Shown here: piece after piece, positions 17,213 through 25,788 of the stretch | Layout of the letters: the number at the start of each line of letters is the position of its first letter | Position numbering within the stretch: position 1 is the first letter of the stretch | Origin: Rahnella victoriana | GTDB taxonomy: Bacteria > Pseudomonadota > Gammaproteobacteria > Enterobacterales > Enterobacteriaceae | DNA length: 64,000 bases | NCBI RefSeq assembly: GCF_004330295.1 | Contig: NZ_SJOJ01000008.1 | Coordinates: 122,938 to 186,937, forward strand | Reading direction: 5' to 3' | Position numbers and translations under genes: made by a program | Notes under the pieces: generated by a model | Databases searched by the model: none | The model's input: the letters and a program-made list of their open reading frames with translations, nothing else | What the model was told of the DNA's origin: nothing

Positions 17213-17333
17213 AGCGTTATCCATGATAACCCTGCTCTGACGAATTTCCTTCTTAGTGCCTCCATAAGTAACGACTGAAATCCGGCTATAACATGCCCAT
17301 GGTGGCGAAATTTATTTTTAAAAGGTAATTCCT

Positions 17334-17543
17334 ATGTCAATGATGAAAGGTCAGGTTAAGTGGTTTAACGAGTCTAAAGGCTTTGGCTTCATCACTCCTG
17401 CTGACGGCAGCAAAGATGTGTTCGTACACTTCTCCGCTATCCAGGATCAAGGTTTCAAGACCCTGGCTGAAGGCCAGAACGTACAGTTCACTATCGAGAA
17501 CGGTGCTAAAGGTCCGTCTGCGGCTAACGTTACCGCTATCTAA
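17334..17543 (+). CDS. cold-shock protein, CspC/CspE type
   Basis: A 69-residue single-domain RNA/DNA-binding OB-fold protein. RNP1 (KGFGFI) and RNP2 (VFVHF) are intact. It is close to both CspC and CspE of E. coli: the first half is almost identical to both, while the end ([11 protein letters not shown]) is like CspE and the middle like CspC, so I do not assign a symbol. Such proteins melt RNA hairpins and act as antiterminators. An AAGG site lies before the ATG, and the leader of up to about 290 nt, if transcribed, would be typical of csp genes. A good terminator follows. Confidence 0.95.
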   Translation: MSMMKGQVKWFNESKGFGFITPADGSKDVFVHFSAIQDQGFKTLAEGQNVQFTIENGAKGPSAANVTAI

Positions 17544-17583
17544 TCTTGCTTTACCGCTGTTTCAGCGATAAACGTAAAGATGA

Positions 17584-17610
17584 CAAAAACCCGCATGCGC
17601 GGGTTTTTTT
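17584..17610 (+). terminator. rho-independent terminator after the csp gene
   Basis: AAACCCGC and GCGGGTTT pair across a very short loop and run into seven T residues, 40 bases after the csp stop. The A-run in front of it could make it work on the other strand too. Confidence 0.9.
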
Positions 17611-17689
17611 ACGTCTGTTGTTTGTCAAACTGACCGGTGTGCTTTTGTGAGGGGCTGACGGATTTCCCCCGGAACCTGACAAAAGGACA

Positions 17690-17763
17690 AAAAAAAGCCC
17701 GCATAGTGGCGGGCAAAAATATTTCTTATGACATTCATTTTGTACTCCCTCGGGGGTGAGCAC
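17690..17763 (-). ncRNA. candidate small RNA or leader transcript, divergent from dsrB
   Basis: On the minus strand a -10-like TATACT (17770-17775) is followed about 70 bases later by an intrinsic terminator: GCCCGC/GCGGGC with a 6-nt loop at 17697-17714, then eight T residues. The short transcript would contain a hairpin that pairs part of a strong GGGAG ribosome site, followed by an ATG at 17738 opening a 37-codon frame (MNVIRNIFARHYAGFF...) that runs through the terminator. No minus-strand gene follows, so a small regulatory RNA is more likely than an attenuator. It is not DsrA by sequence. No -35 of good quality was seen. Confidence 0.4.
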
Positions 17764-17937
17764 GCTGTCAGTATAAAAGAAATGAAAGTCAGGATTCTGG
17801 CGTCAAAGTGTTAAGAAAATGCAAATTCATCACGCAGGGTTATTTTAGGGTTTTCGGGTTAACTTTTCCTTTCTGCCATGCCTTTGTACGGCGGTCTGTA
17901 CTACACTATACCTAATTGAAAACCATGGGATAACCTG

Positions 17938-18135
17938 ATGAAAGTTAATGATCTTGTGACAGTAAAAACCGACGGCGGACCACGCCGCGAAGGTAAAGTC
18001 TTAGCCGTAGAGGAATTTTACGAAGGCGTCATGTATCTGGTGTCGCTGGAAGACTATCCGGCAGGTATCTGGTTCTTCAATGAAGGCGACACCAAAGACG
18101 GCACCTTCGTCGAACCGCGCGAAGGTTCGGAGTAA
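17938..18135 (+). CDS. dsrB: DsrB protein
   Basis: A 65-residue soluble protein that matches E. coli DsrB along most of its length ([34 protein letters not shown]). DsrB is a small stationary-phase (RpoS-linked) protein named for lying downstream of rcsA; its activity is unknown. It probably forms a small SH3-like beta barrel (inference). Here rcsA is also nearby, but a chemoreceptor gene intervenes. It is followed by a strong terminator. Confidence 0.95.
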   Translation: MKVNDLVTVKTDGGPRREGKVLAVEEFYEGVMYLVSLEDYPAGIWFFNEGDTKDGTFVEPREGSE

Positions 18136-18157
18136 CGTTTTCGCACCCTCTGCGCAT

Positions 18158-18199
18158 AAAAAAATACCGGGGCAATCAGATTGCCACCGGTATTTTTTT
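18158..18199. terminator. bidirectional terminator after dsrB
   Basis: AAAAAAATACCGG and CCGGTATTTTTTT pair, with an inner GGCAATC/GATTGCC stem. A-run and T-run flank both sides, so it can stop transcripts of both dsrB and the convergent chemoreceptor gene. Confidence 0.92.
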
Positions 18200-18232
18200 G
18201 CCTGTCACCTGATAAAAAGGCGCGATGAAGGA

Positions 18233-19933
18233 TCAGAAGGTTTCCCAGTCAGGGTGCCCGCTGACACCTTTGGGTGAGCGGGATGCCGGCGCGGGTAGGG
18301 TACGTGATGCCGCCGGACGCTGTGGCGCGGCGCTTCGCGTACTGTTGTCCAGACGGAATACCGCCACGGCCTGCGTCAGACGTGCGGCCTGTTCTTCCAG
18401 CGACGCGGCTGCCGCTGACGCTTCCTGCACCAGCGAGGCGTTTTGTTGCGTCACGCCATCCATCTCCGAGACCGCCTGGCTGACCTGACTGATCCCGCGA
18501 CTTTGTTCGTCCGACGCCGAGGCGATTTCGCCCATAATGTCGGTCACATGGCCGACGGCGGTGACGATTTCAGACATCGTATCGCCCGCATCACCGACCA
18601 GAATGCTGCCTTCGCCGACGTAATCGACGGATTCCTCGATCAGCGCTTCGATCTCTTTCGCGGCCTGCGCACTGCGTTGCGCCAGATTGCGTACTTCACT
18701 GGCAACGACGGCAAATCCGCGACCCTGTTCCCCGGCGCGGGCGGCTTCCACGGCGGCGTTCAGCGCCAGGATATTGGTCTGGAAAGCAATGCTGTTAATC
18801 ACATTGGTGATTTCGGCGATTTTGGTCGAACTGCGCGAAATCTTATCCATAGTCGTGACGACGTTCGCCACAATATTGCCGCCTTTCTGCGCTTTACCGG
18901 AGGCGTCAGCGGCCAGTTTGCTGGCGTGATGGGCGTTTTCGGAGTTCTGTTTCACCGTCGCCGTCAGCTGTTCCATGCTGGCAGCGGTTTCTTCCAGCGC
19001 GGCGGCCTGCTGCTCGGTACGGGAAGAAAGATCGGTATTGCCCGACGCAATCTCCGTCGAACCCTGATAGATCGACACTGCGCCTTCACGCACGGTCAGC
19101 ACGGTGGAAGCCAGCGACGTCTGCATTTGCTCCACGTTACTGCTCAGTACGCCGATTTCATTGCGGCCATTGCTCTGCGCCGGTTGTGTCAGGTCGCCTT
19201 CGGCAATTTTCTGGATGCGGGTCACCAGCTTGTTCAGCGGATTAATAATGACTTTGCGCATCACCAGATAAGTAATGAAGGTCAGCACCAGCGCCAGCAG
19301 GAAACCGCCGCCCATCAGGGTATAACCGAGAACGGCGTTACGCTGCGCTTTATCATTGATGGCATTGGCGGTTTCGGTGCGATAGGCAATCGCCGCCAGC
19401 AACGGCACGTTATTGGCCAGATCCAGACCGCGCACCGTTTCGGCTTCCTGAGAAATCACTTCCTCGAAATGGGCCTGTTGTGCGGAATCCAGCATCGGCG
19501 TCATACCTTTGGTCAGGTACGCGCTGTAGGCCACTTTCAGCGGCTCATCCAGCGCCCGGTCTTTATCGGTTTTATTGGGCCGGTTGATGTAGGTATCAAA
19601 GGACGATTGCGACTGTTTGATGCGGCTGGCGGCGTCAGTCAGGTTCTGTTTAAACACATCCTGATCGCCGATACGCGCGGCGGCAGCGGCCTGAATAAGC
19701 AGTAACCGCGCGGTGCGCAGATGGTTAGAGCTGTTGGACAGCGCCAGGCGGATTTGCAGTTCCTGCGTCGCGTTGGCCAGGGCGGCGTTACTTTGCTTTA
19801 AGAAGAAACCGGAGGTGCCGATGGAAACCGCAAAGAGGAAAAGTATCCCGGTGAGGATCAGGCTGATCAGGGTGATAAGGCGAATATTGCTGATAAAAGA
19901 GGTTCTGGTATTTAAAAGTGTAGGAGTATCCAT
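18233..19933 (-). CDS. methyl-accepting chemotaxis protein
   Basis: A 566-residue Tsr/Tar-type chemoreceptor. TM1 at about 15-37, a periplasmic four-helix TarH-like sensor to about 190, TM2 at about 190-213, then HAMP ([17 protein letters not shown]) and the long signalling coiled coil with the conserved hairpin tip [24 protein letters not shown]. The last five residues are DWETF, one change from the NWETF tether that binds CheR and CheB, so it should be a self-sufficient high-abundance receptor. The ligand is unknown. The start at MDTPTLLN is chosen because the preceding 37 residues read as non-membrane sequence without a ribosome site. It sits between rcsA and dsrB. Confidence 0.93.
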   Translation of the reverse strand: MDTPTLLNTRTSFISNIRLITLISLILTGILFLFAVSIGTSGFFLKQSNAALANATQELQIRLALSNSSNHLRTARLLLIQAAAAARIGDQDVFKQNLTDAASRIKQSQSSFDTYINRPNKTDKDRALDEPLKVAYSAYLTKGMTPMLDSAQQAHFEEVISQEAETVRGLDLANNVPLLAAIAYRTETANAINDKAQRNAVLGYTLMGGGFLLALVLTFITYLVMRKVIINPLNKLVTRIQKIAEGDLTQPAQSNGRNEIGVLSSNVEQMQTSLASTVLTVREGAVSIYQGSTEIASGNTDLSSRTEQQAAALEETAASMEQLTATVKQNSENAHHASKLAADASGKAQKGGNIVANVVTTMDKISRSSTKIAEITNVINSIAFQTNILALNAAVEAARAGEQGRGFAVVASEVRNLAQRSAQAAKEIEALIEESVDYVGEGSILVGDAGDTMSEIVTAVGHVTDIMGEIASASDEQSRGISQVSQAVSEMDGVTQQNASLVQEASAAAASLEEQAARLTQAVAVFRLDNSTRSAAPQRPAASRTLPAPASRSPKGVSGHPDWETF

Positions 19934-20125
19934 TTTATTTTGTTCCGCTCTGGTGATCCTGTAGACCGCCTGTTCCGGGCGATCAGTGACAGCGATAAAG
20001 GCATTGCCAGCGGGCAAGTCCGGCCGTGACGAAAAAAACGCCATAAGGTGTCATCGGCATTCAGGCGGAGGGATTCAGTTTATATTTGTGGCGCAGATCT
20101 CATTTTCAGAGATTAATCCGGATCA

Positions 20126-20155
20126 CTACAGGCCACGCGATCGCATAGCCTGTAG
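20126..20155. terminator. hairpin downstream of rcsA
   Basis: CTACAGGC and GCCTGTAG are perfect 8-bp arms around a 14-nt loop, 24 bases past the rcsA stop. It lacks a T-run, so termination is uncertain. Confidence 0.4.
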
Positions 20156-20178
20156 CGGGAACCCAAAAAGGGAGAGGA

Positions 20179-20793
20179 TTAATTCACATAGATGCCGTTC
20201 GTGAGCTGATCACATAAGCGGACGACGTGATAAATAATGTGCTTATTCGGTGATTTTATTTTCCTTTTAATATTTCCCTTATAAGAGGACACCGTTTTGG
20301 TCTTAATTTGTAGCTTGTCAGATATTTCAATGGTGCCGTTGCCGGACATCCACATTCTGAGCATCGCCGATTCAGAGCGGCTCAGCATGACGGGCCGGGT
20401 ATCGAGCACTCCGCTGATGGCAGGATCCTGCGCCTGCGGCAGTAGCGGATGATTCATCAACAGTTTCAGTGTGCCCGCCTTAATTGATTTCGAGGTGATA
20501 ATCACGTTCTTACGAACGAAAATATACTCTTCGAAATGAATACGTGTGCGCGACATGAAGATAAAAAACAGTGTTTCCGGGTGTTCGTTGATCAGTTCTC
20601 CCAGTCGTTCTTTATTGCCCGAATGGGACAATATGCAATCCTCATTAATAAAAACAATGGAAGGATTCAGTCTGGCGCAACCATTGAGTAACTGATCGAA
20701 ATGGTTGACGTAACTGACGTCGTGATCACTGGCAAGAAATTGTTGCAAGCCGAGACGCGTATACCGGCATGGATCCAAGATTATCGTTTGCAT
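20179..20793 (-). CDS. rcsA: RcsA, capsule synthesis co-activator
   Basis: RcsA is a LuxR-type DNA-binding protein that joins RcsB to activate exopolysaccharide genes and to repress flagellar genes; Lon degrades it. The 204-residue protein matches E. coli RcsA closely: PSIVFINEDC, the VRKN and SSKSIK-like segment (TSKSIK), and in the C-terminal helix-turn-helix at about 135-200 LSRSESAMLRMWMSG, KTKTVSSYKGNIKRKIK and IIYHVVRLCD. The start is the ATG at MQTIILDP, with GGGGA six bases upstream; a longer reading is not conserved. A weak RcsAB-box candidate lies at 20965-20978. Confidence 0.96.
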   Translation of the reverse strand: MQTIILDPCRYTRLGLQQFLASDHDVSYVNHFDQLLNGCARLNPSIVFINEDCILSHSGNKERLGELINEHPETLFFIFMSRTRIHFEEYIFVRKNVIITSKSIKAGTLKLLMNHPLLPQAQDPAISGVLDTRPVMLSRSESAMLRMWMSGNGTIEISDKLQIKTKTVSSYKGNIKRKIKSPNKHIIYHVVRLCDQLTNGIYVN

Positions 20794-21142
20794 AGTAAGT
20801 CCCCATAGGACGTCCCTGTTCTGCATAATGATTGGATTCTCAGGTGTCAGCACAAAAAGCACAAACTGCGTGCTGGCTCTACTTTTTGCATGAAAATTGA
20901 CCGGTTGGAAGTGATTTTTTTACCCCTTCCGGGGCATGGAGGATTTTGATTAATTTGGTTTATGTCAGGATTAACTTTGTGACTGTACAAAGAAATCGCC
21001 ACAATTCAGACTATTCTTAATGGATGTAAGGACATAGAAGAAAGGCTTATGGAGTGGGATGTTACAGTAACACGCTGGAACACTTAGCATTCCGATGATG
21101 ACCTTGCTTATCCTTAAAAACAATTCACGAATGAAAATGGCA
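20794..21142. other. long AT-rich region upstream of rcsA
   Basis: This gap holds the rcsA promoter. TCAGGATTAACTTT at 20965-20978 (plus strand) matches the E. coli rcsA RcsAB box at about nine of fourteen positions as I remember it, and the region is AT-rich enough for H-NS. No ORF or RNA gene was found. Confidence 0.35.
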
Positions 21143-21176
21143 GGAAAAACGGACGCAGTGCGTAAACACTGCGTCA
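21143..21176 (-). terminator. rho-independent terminator of the GH88 operon
   Basis: Read on the minus strand, GACGCAGTG and CACTGCGTC pair perfectly around a 6-nt loop and are followed by CGTTTTTCC. It starts seven bases after the GH88 stop codon. Confidence 0.8.
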
Positions 21177-21182
21177 CAGCGA

Positions 21183-22373
21183 TCACCAGTAAGACTGCCA
21201 GCACTGGGTCACGCGTGTCAGGGCTTCGACATAAAAGTAGTCGCCCCAGCTGCAACACTCATCGACGCCTTTGCCGCTGGCCATATGATAGACCGAATGC
21301 TTAAGCAAACCGTCACAATCTTCTTCCTCAGATGTCAGATAGTTCTCAGTCAGCGAATCCATAATGCGCAGCGCCATTTCCTCGTAACAGGCACGTTTGT
21401 CATCCGTGGCGGGCAGGGTGGTGGCCAGACTCAGCAAGCCGCACACGGCGATGGCTGCCGCTGAACTGTCGCGCACCGCGTCAGTGCCGAGCAGGGCTAA
21501 ATCCCAGTGGCAGACATCATCTTCCGGCAAGCGGTTGAGGAAGTAATGCGCCAGACGGCGGGACAACTCGACGTGATCCGCATCGCCGGTATAACGGTAA
21601 CTGAGCAGAAAGCCGTAAATACCCCAGGCCTGTCCGCGTGACCAGCAGGAATCATCGGCATATCCCTGATGGGTATTGCCAAAGCGCGGTTCGCCGGTGA
21701 CGGTGTCCATGTAATAGGTGTGATAGGTCGAGGCGTCAGGACGGACAATATATTTCGCCGCCTGTTCAGCGTGTGCGCGTGCCGCCTGAGCAAAACGCGG
21801 TTCACCGGTTTGCTCACTCGCCCAGTACAGCAGCGGCAGGTTCATATTACAGTCGATAATCATCCGTCCAGCCTGTTCCGGATCCTGCAAATCTCCCCAT
21901 GCCTGAATGATTTTCGCGGTGGTATTGAAACGCTCCATCAGCGCCTCGGCGGCCAGCAGCGCGAAGCCACGGGCCTGACGGTTGCCGGTCAGTTTGAAGG
22001 CGCTGACACACGACAGGCTGTAGAGAAAACCCAGATCATGCGTCGCGGTATCAATGCGGTTGGCGATGCGGTTACCAAAAGAGGTCACCTGTTTTTCCGC
22101 CGCGTGACAATACCGGTCGTCGCCGGTCATTTCCCACGCCAGCCACAGTTGTCCGGTCCAGAAACTGGTGGTCCACTCGACATTTTCCGTCAGCGGATAA
22201 TGGCCGTTCACGCAGGTTTCCGCCGGAAACTTATCACCGAACTTCTCCAGATTACGGGAAATTTTGCTCAGTACCGTCTGGCGCGCCCGCTGCATTTTTT
22301 GCGCAAAGGCGATCCTGTCCAGCTGATTCAGTTCCACGGGCAGTAACGTCTCTTTCGCGATGGTGATAGTCAT
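21183..22373 (-). CDS. glycoside hydrolase family 88, unsaturated uronyl hydrolase
   Basis: GH88 enzymes remove the 4,5-unsaturated uronic acid that polysaccharide lyases leave at the non-reducing end of oligosaccharides, by hydration. The 396-residue protein is an (alpha/alpha)6 barrel without a signal peptide, so it acts in the cytosol. The two catalytic aspartates of the Bacillus enzyme correspond to D113 (THDLGF) and D174 (IIDCNMNLP), and SCWSRGQAWGIYG is a family block. Its ATG overlaps the stop of the symporter gene by four bases. It is the last gene of a three-gene operon that imports and degrades unsaturated uronides. Unsaturated rhamnogalacturonyl hydrolase (GH105) is the alternative, but the motifs fit GH88 better. 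Confidence 0.9.
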   Translation of the reverse strand: MTITIAKETLLPVELNQLDRIAFAQKMQRARQTVLSKISRNLEKFGDKFPAETCVNGHYPLTENVEWTTSFWTGQLWLAWEMTGDDRYCHAAEKQVTSFGNRIANRIDTATHDLGFLYSLSCVSAFKLTGNRQARGFALLAAEALMERFNTTAKIIQAWGDLQDPEQAGRMIIDCNMNLPLLYWASEQTGEPRFAQAARAHAEQAAKYIVRPDASTYHTYYMDTVTGEPRFGNTHQGYADDSCWSRGQAWGIYGFLLSYRYTGDADHVELSRRLAHYFLNRLPEDDVCHWDLALLGTDAVRDSSAAAIAVCGLLSLATTLPATDDKRACYEEMALRIMDSLTENYLTSEEEDCDGLLKHSVYHMASGKGVDECCSWGDYFYVEALTRVTQCWQSYW

Positions 22374-23659
22374 ACTTTCTCCCTTTCCATTCCAATAGTC
22401 TCAAGGTCAACCTGTTCCGCCGGTGCGGGGACGCCGGAGCGCAAACTGTGACAGGCAGATAAGGTGAAGGCGGAAATCAGCGTAAAGCACAGCGCGATGC
22501 CGCCCATAATCAGATACGTGTGTTCAAAACCGATGCGGTCGTAGAAATAACCGGCTGGGGGCGCGACGACAATCGAGCCGACGTAAATCATCGCCTGATA
22601 GCCCAGCAGATACATGGTGGCGTTGACGCGTTTACTGAAATGCTCGGCGATGTACTTGAACACCGACACCAGCAGCAGCGCGATTTCCAGGCCGTAGAAG
22701 GGCTTAATAATGGAAATCAGCAGCGGATCGTTGGTCAGCCCGGACGCAATCAGCCGCAATCCCACCAGCGCGCCGACCAGCAACAGGCTTTTCTTGGCAC
22801 CGAAATAGTTCACCAGGAAAGGGATCACCATCATCATCAGAAACTCAAGGCCGGACTGTACGGTGCTCAGATAGCCGTACCAGGCGTTGCCTTGCTCTTT
22901 GGTGGCGAAGAAGGTGACGAAGTAGCGTGAGAATTGCTGTTCGGCAACAAACATCATCCACGCCACACCGGCGACATACAGCGAGAACATCCAGAACTTG
23001 CGGTTTTTGAGCAGCAAAATCACATCGCTGAAGACGATTTTTTGTTGCGAGATCACATCGTTATTTCTCAGTTGCTCATCGCCGATTTTCAGCGACAGCA
23101 ATACCGCCAGCATCACCAGCGAGGTGGCGCTGCTTAGCCCGAAGTTCCAGGCCGGAGACAGATTAAACAACACGCCTGAGAACGAGGCGGCCAGCGCCCA
23201 GCCCAGCGATCCCCACATGCGCACCTGACCAAATTCCATGTGATACAGACGGCTGAAACGGTCGGCGTACGATTCTGATGCCGCGACCCCGGCGTACCAG
23301 CCAAGACTCAGATACAGCGCCCCGACCACAATCCCGACCATCAGATGGCTGTCCAGCAGCGGCTGATAGACGAAGATAAAGAACGGCGCCATCAGGGCGG
23401 AAACCAGCACCACAAAATAGAGCAGTGATTTGCTCATGCCGATTTTGTCCATGATATAGCCGTAAACCGGCTTCATGATCACCGCAAATACGCCATTAAT
23501 GGCGAACACGGTGCCAATGCTGACGCTGTCCAGCCCGGCTTTTTGTCCGAGCCACAAGGCGTAAAGCCCGAAGCTCGATGACCAGGTGAAGAAATACAGG
23601 AATATAAAGCTGCTCATTTTATAGTAAGCCGTTTTACTGGCTGTTTTTATGGCTTTCAT
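22370..23659 (-). CDS. MFS oligosaccharide symporter (LacY/RafB-like)
   Basis: A 429-residue inner-membrane transporter with twelve predicted helices. It belongs to the oligosaccharide:H+ symporter group (LacY, RafB, CscB) by overall pattern: short cytoplasmic N terminus, FLYFFTWSSSFGLYALWLG in TM1, KPVYGYIMDKIG in loop 2-3, RMWGSLGWALAAS near TM5. It overlaps the GH88 gene by four bases, and the DUF2264 gene lies 27 bp upstream, so it probably imports the unsaturated oligouronide those enzymes process. AGGAG precedes the ATG. The substrate is inferred from context only. Confidence 0.88.
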   Translation of the reverse strand: MKAIKTASKTAYYKMSSFIFLYFFTWSSSFGLYALWLGQKAGLDSVSIGTVFAINGVFAVIMKPVYGYIMDKIGMSKSLLYFVVLVSALMAPFFIFVYQPLLDSHLMVGIVVGALYLSLGWYAGVAASESYADRFSRLYHMEFGQVRMWGSLGWALAASFSGVLFNLSPAWNFGLSSATSLVMLAVLLSLKIGDEQLRNNDVISQQKIVFSDVILLLKNRKFWMFSLYVAGVAWMMFVAEQQFSRYFVTFFATKEQGNAWYGYLSTVQSGLEFLMMMVIPFLVNYFGAKKSLLLVGALVGLRLIASGLTNDPLLISIIKPFYGLEIALLLVSVFKYIAEHFSKRVNATMYLLGYQAMIYVGSIVVAPPAGYFYDRIGFEHTYLIMGGIALCFTLISAFTLSACHSLRSGVPAPAEQVDLETIGMEREKV

Positions 23660-23686
23660 AGTGACTCCTGAAACGGATCCTGAGGA

Positions 23687-25525
23687 TTAACCTAACGTGA
23701 TGTGCCCGCTGTTACCCTGATATTGCCAGCGCAATTGTTGCCCCTGACGACTGACTTCCGGCACGGCCAGCGCGCGGATATCACGGGTGGCAGACGCACA
23801 CACGGCGCTTATCAGCCAGTGAGAACCGGCAGGCAGTGACGACTTCAGCAGCGGAATGGATGCGGTTTCAGCAAACATGATGCTGCTGTTTGGCGGCGTG
23901 ATAACGGTGGCGGCCTCGCGGGGTGAACTGTCATCCAGACTGACAATCCGGCTGATGCCGTTCCGTGCCGTTACCGTCACTGCCCGCTTGTCTGCGGTGT
24001 GTTGCGTCCGGGTAGCCGGTTCCTGCATCACCGCAAATCCGCCTTCGGCGGTATCCAGCGGACGCTGATTCTCAATGTGATGAACCCGCAGATGCCAGTC
24101 ACCGCAGGGGATCAGCCAGGTACGCACGGCAACGTCATGCCACGGCAGCCAGCGGGAACAGATCATCTCGCCGGTGATTCGGGTGTCGGCGCAGTCGCGG
24201 CGTCCGCGAAAATAACCGTCGCCTTCAGAGAACATCAGCATCGAATCGCAACCGGCGTGGTTCAGCCCGTAACGTCCGCGATCTAAGGTGAAACCGAACT
24301 GACTGGAATAGGCGAATTTGGTGTATTTGGCTTCGGTATTGACGAAGTTATTCAGCTCAAGCTGGCCGGAGGTGAGCATCACCACATGCTGGCCTTCGGC
24401 ATCGCGGGTCAGGATCTGGTTAGCATGAGGAATACAGTGCGCGGCGGGCAGTACCGGAAGCGGCGCTTCTTCGGCCTGCCAGAACGCATCGTCCTGCGGC
24501 AGTGCCAGCACCAGAAACAGTTTGCACGCCCAGTAAGGCGAACCGGGCGCGTTGTAATCCTCGGCCATCACCAGATTCGGCGTGTGATAGCCAATGCTCA
24601 GCACGCCGTCGCGGTCGAAAATCGGCTCTTTCAGCCAGTGGCGCAGATGGCGCAGGATCAGCCCTTTAATGATGCCCGGCGTGAAGACGTCCAGCTTGCT
24701 GTACGCGGCGGCGCTCCAGAAAGCGGCTTCAGCGAAACGGTAGGTCAGGCTGCGGCCGAAAGGCACGGCAGCGCCACCGGTGGAAAACATCGTGATAAAG
24801 TCCTGGGCGAAACGCTGCGCCCGCTCACGCAGCATGGCCGCCCGCGGGGCATCGACATCGGCCATATTCTGCGCATACAGCAATCCGTAATAATGGAAGG
24901 CCATCGAAATATAGTAATCACGTGGTCTTCCCGGACCGTCGGAATACCAGCCATCGCCCAGATAATAGTCTTCCATCAGCGCAAACCGCGCTTCAACGGC
25001 ATCTTTGTCCCACGCCAGACCGGCGGTCTTAAAGCCCATCTGCACCATGACCGGGAAGAAATTCCAGTTGTTATTCGGAATGGTGGCGTTACGTCCCTGA
25101 TCCAGCCAGCGGACGAGATTTTGCTGTTCCTGTTCGCTGAAATGGCTGAGCAGACGGTGATTTAGCAACGTCAGCCCGACGCCAAAAGCGGCCATTTCCA
25201 CACAACGCTGATCGAAATCGCGGATGTTGCCCCAGTACTGCGGATGTTCAGGGTCGGTGCCGTAACGAATGGCATTCAGATAGAAAGGCAAATCCGGGCA
25301 GTCACCGCCACCGGCCAGCAGCGGGAAAATCCCCCACAGCATGCGTGACAGTGCTTCCATTTTGGCAATCTCTTTCCCGTAGTGGGTGGTGGAATTGCCG
25401 AGATCGATTCCGCTTTTGCCTTCTTCCGTATAAGGCGACACCGCCGCGAGCATGTCGTTCAACAGTTGCTGCACATCGTCGCGGGTTCGCAACGGATTAT
25501 GGGTGTTCACTTTTTTCAGCGTCAT
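23687..25525 (-). CDS. DUF2264 family protein, probable glycoside hydrolase
   Basis: A 612-residue DUF2264 protein without a signal peptide, first gene of the operon. The N-terminal two thirds looks like an (alpha/alpha) barrel (EALSRMLWGIFPLLAG, NNNWNFFPVMVQMG, WYSDGPGRPRDYYISMAFHYYG), and the last third is a beta-rich domain. I recall DUF2264 proteins being placed in glycoside hydrolase family 154 with beta-glucuronidase activity, but I cannot verify that here. Acid residues in WYSDGPGRPRDYY are candidates for catalysis. It follows GGGAG at a good distance, and a KdgR-like operator lies 54-70 bp upstream. Confidence 0.85.
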   Translation of the reverse strand: MTLKKVNTHNPLRTRDDVQQLLNDMLAAVSPYTEEGKSGIDLGNSTTHYGKEIAKMEALSRMLWGIFPLLAGGGDCPDLPFYLNAIRYGTDPEHPQYWGNIRDFDQRCVEMAAFGVGLTLLNHRLLSHFSEQEQQNLVRWLDQGRNATIPNNNWNFFPVMVQMGFKTAGLAWDKDAVEARFALMEDYYLGDGWYSDGPGRPRDYYISMAFHYYGLLYAQNMADVDAPRAAMLRERAQRFAQDFITMFSTGGAAVPFGRSLTYRFAEAAFWSAAAYSKLDVFTPGIIKGLILRHLRHWLKEPIFDRDGVLSIGYHTPNLVMAEDYNAPGSPYWACKLFLVLALPQDDAFWQAEEAPLPVLPAAHCIPHANQILTRDAEGQHVVMLTSGQLELNNFVNTEAKYTKFAYSSQFGFTLDRGRYGLNHAGCDSMLMFSEGDGYFRGRRDCADTRITGEMICSRWLPWHDVAVRTWLIPCGDWHLRVHHIENQRPLDTAEGGFAVMQEPATRTQHTADKRAVTVTARNGISRIVSLDDSSPREAATVITPPNSSIMFAETASIPLLKSSLPAGSHWLISAVCASATRDIRALAVPEVSRQGQQLRWQYQGNSGHITLG

Positions 25526-25578
25526 AAAAGTTCTCCCGGTGACGTGAGTGGGAACCAGTAAAATAAGGAATGAATAAT

Positions 25579-25595
25579 TTGAAATAGTATTTCAA
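25579..25595. promoter_or_regulatory. KdgR-type operator
   Basis: TTGAAATAGTATTTCAA is a perfect 7-bp dyad with a 3-nt centre. It fits the KdgR consensus core GAAAYNNTRTTTCA at every position. KdgR represses pectin and uronate catabolism genes and releases DNA when it binds 2-keto-3-deoxygluconate, the breakdown product of unsaturated uronides. It lies 54 bp before the DUF2264 gene, between it and the divergent AraC-type regulator. Confidence 0.65.
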
Positions 25596-25788
25596 TTCTC
25601 TGTGCCGCGAAGGAAATATAGAGAACTGAAAAACGCTGATTGTTATGTGCCTCACAGAATGAGCTGATTTTCAACATTGTGATTATTAAACGGGCGGCAA
25701 AACGGCTTAAATTATAAAAAGCAGACCGAAAATTGTGTTTTGTTGTCCTGGCTGTCAGCGGCGTAAAAATGAACGGAGAAAAACAGCA

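Noticed and set aside
17551..17763. A 70-codon open frame on the minus strand between the csp gene and dsrB
   Set aside because: It runs through two transcription terminators and has no ribosome site at its first codon. The shorter frame beginning at 17738 has a good site and is reported with the small RNA candidate instead.
17690..17763. DsrA small RNA ortholog
   Set aside because: The location near dsrB is suggestive, but the strand is opposite to dsrB and the sequence and hairpins do not match E. coli DsrA as I remember it.
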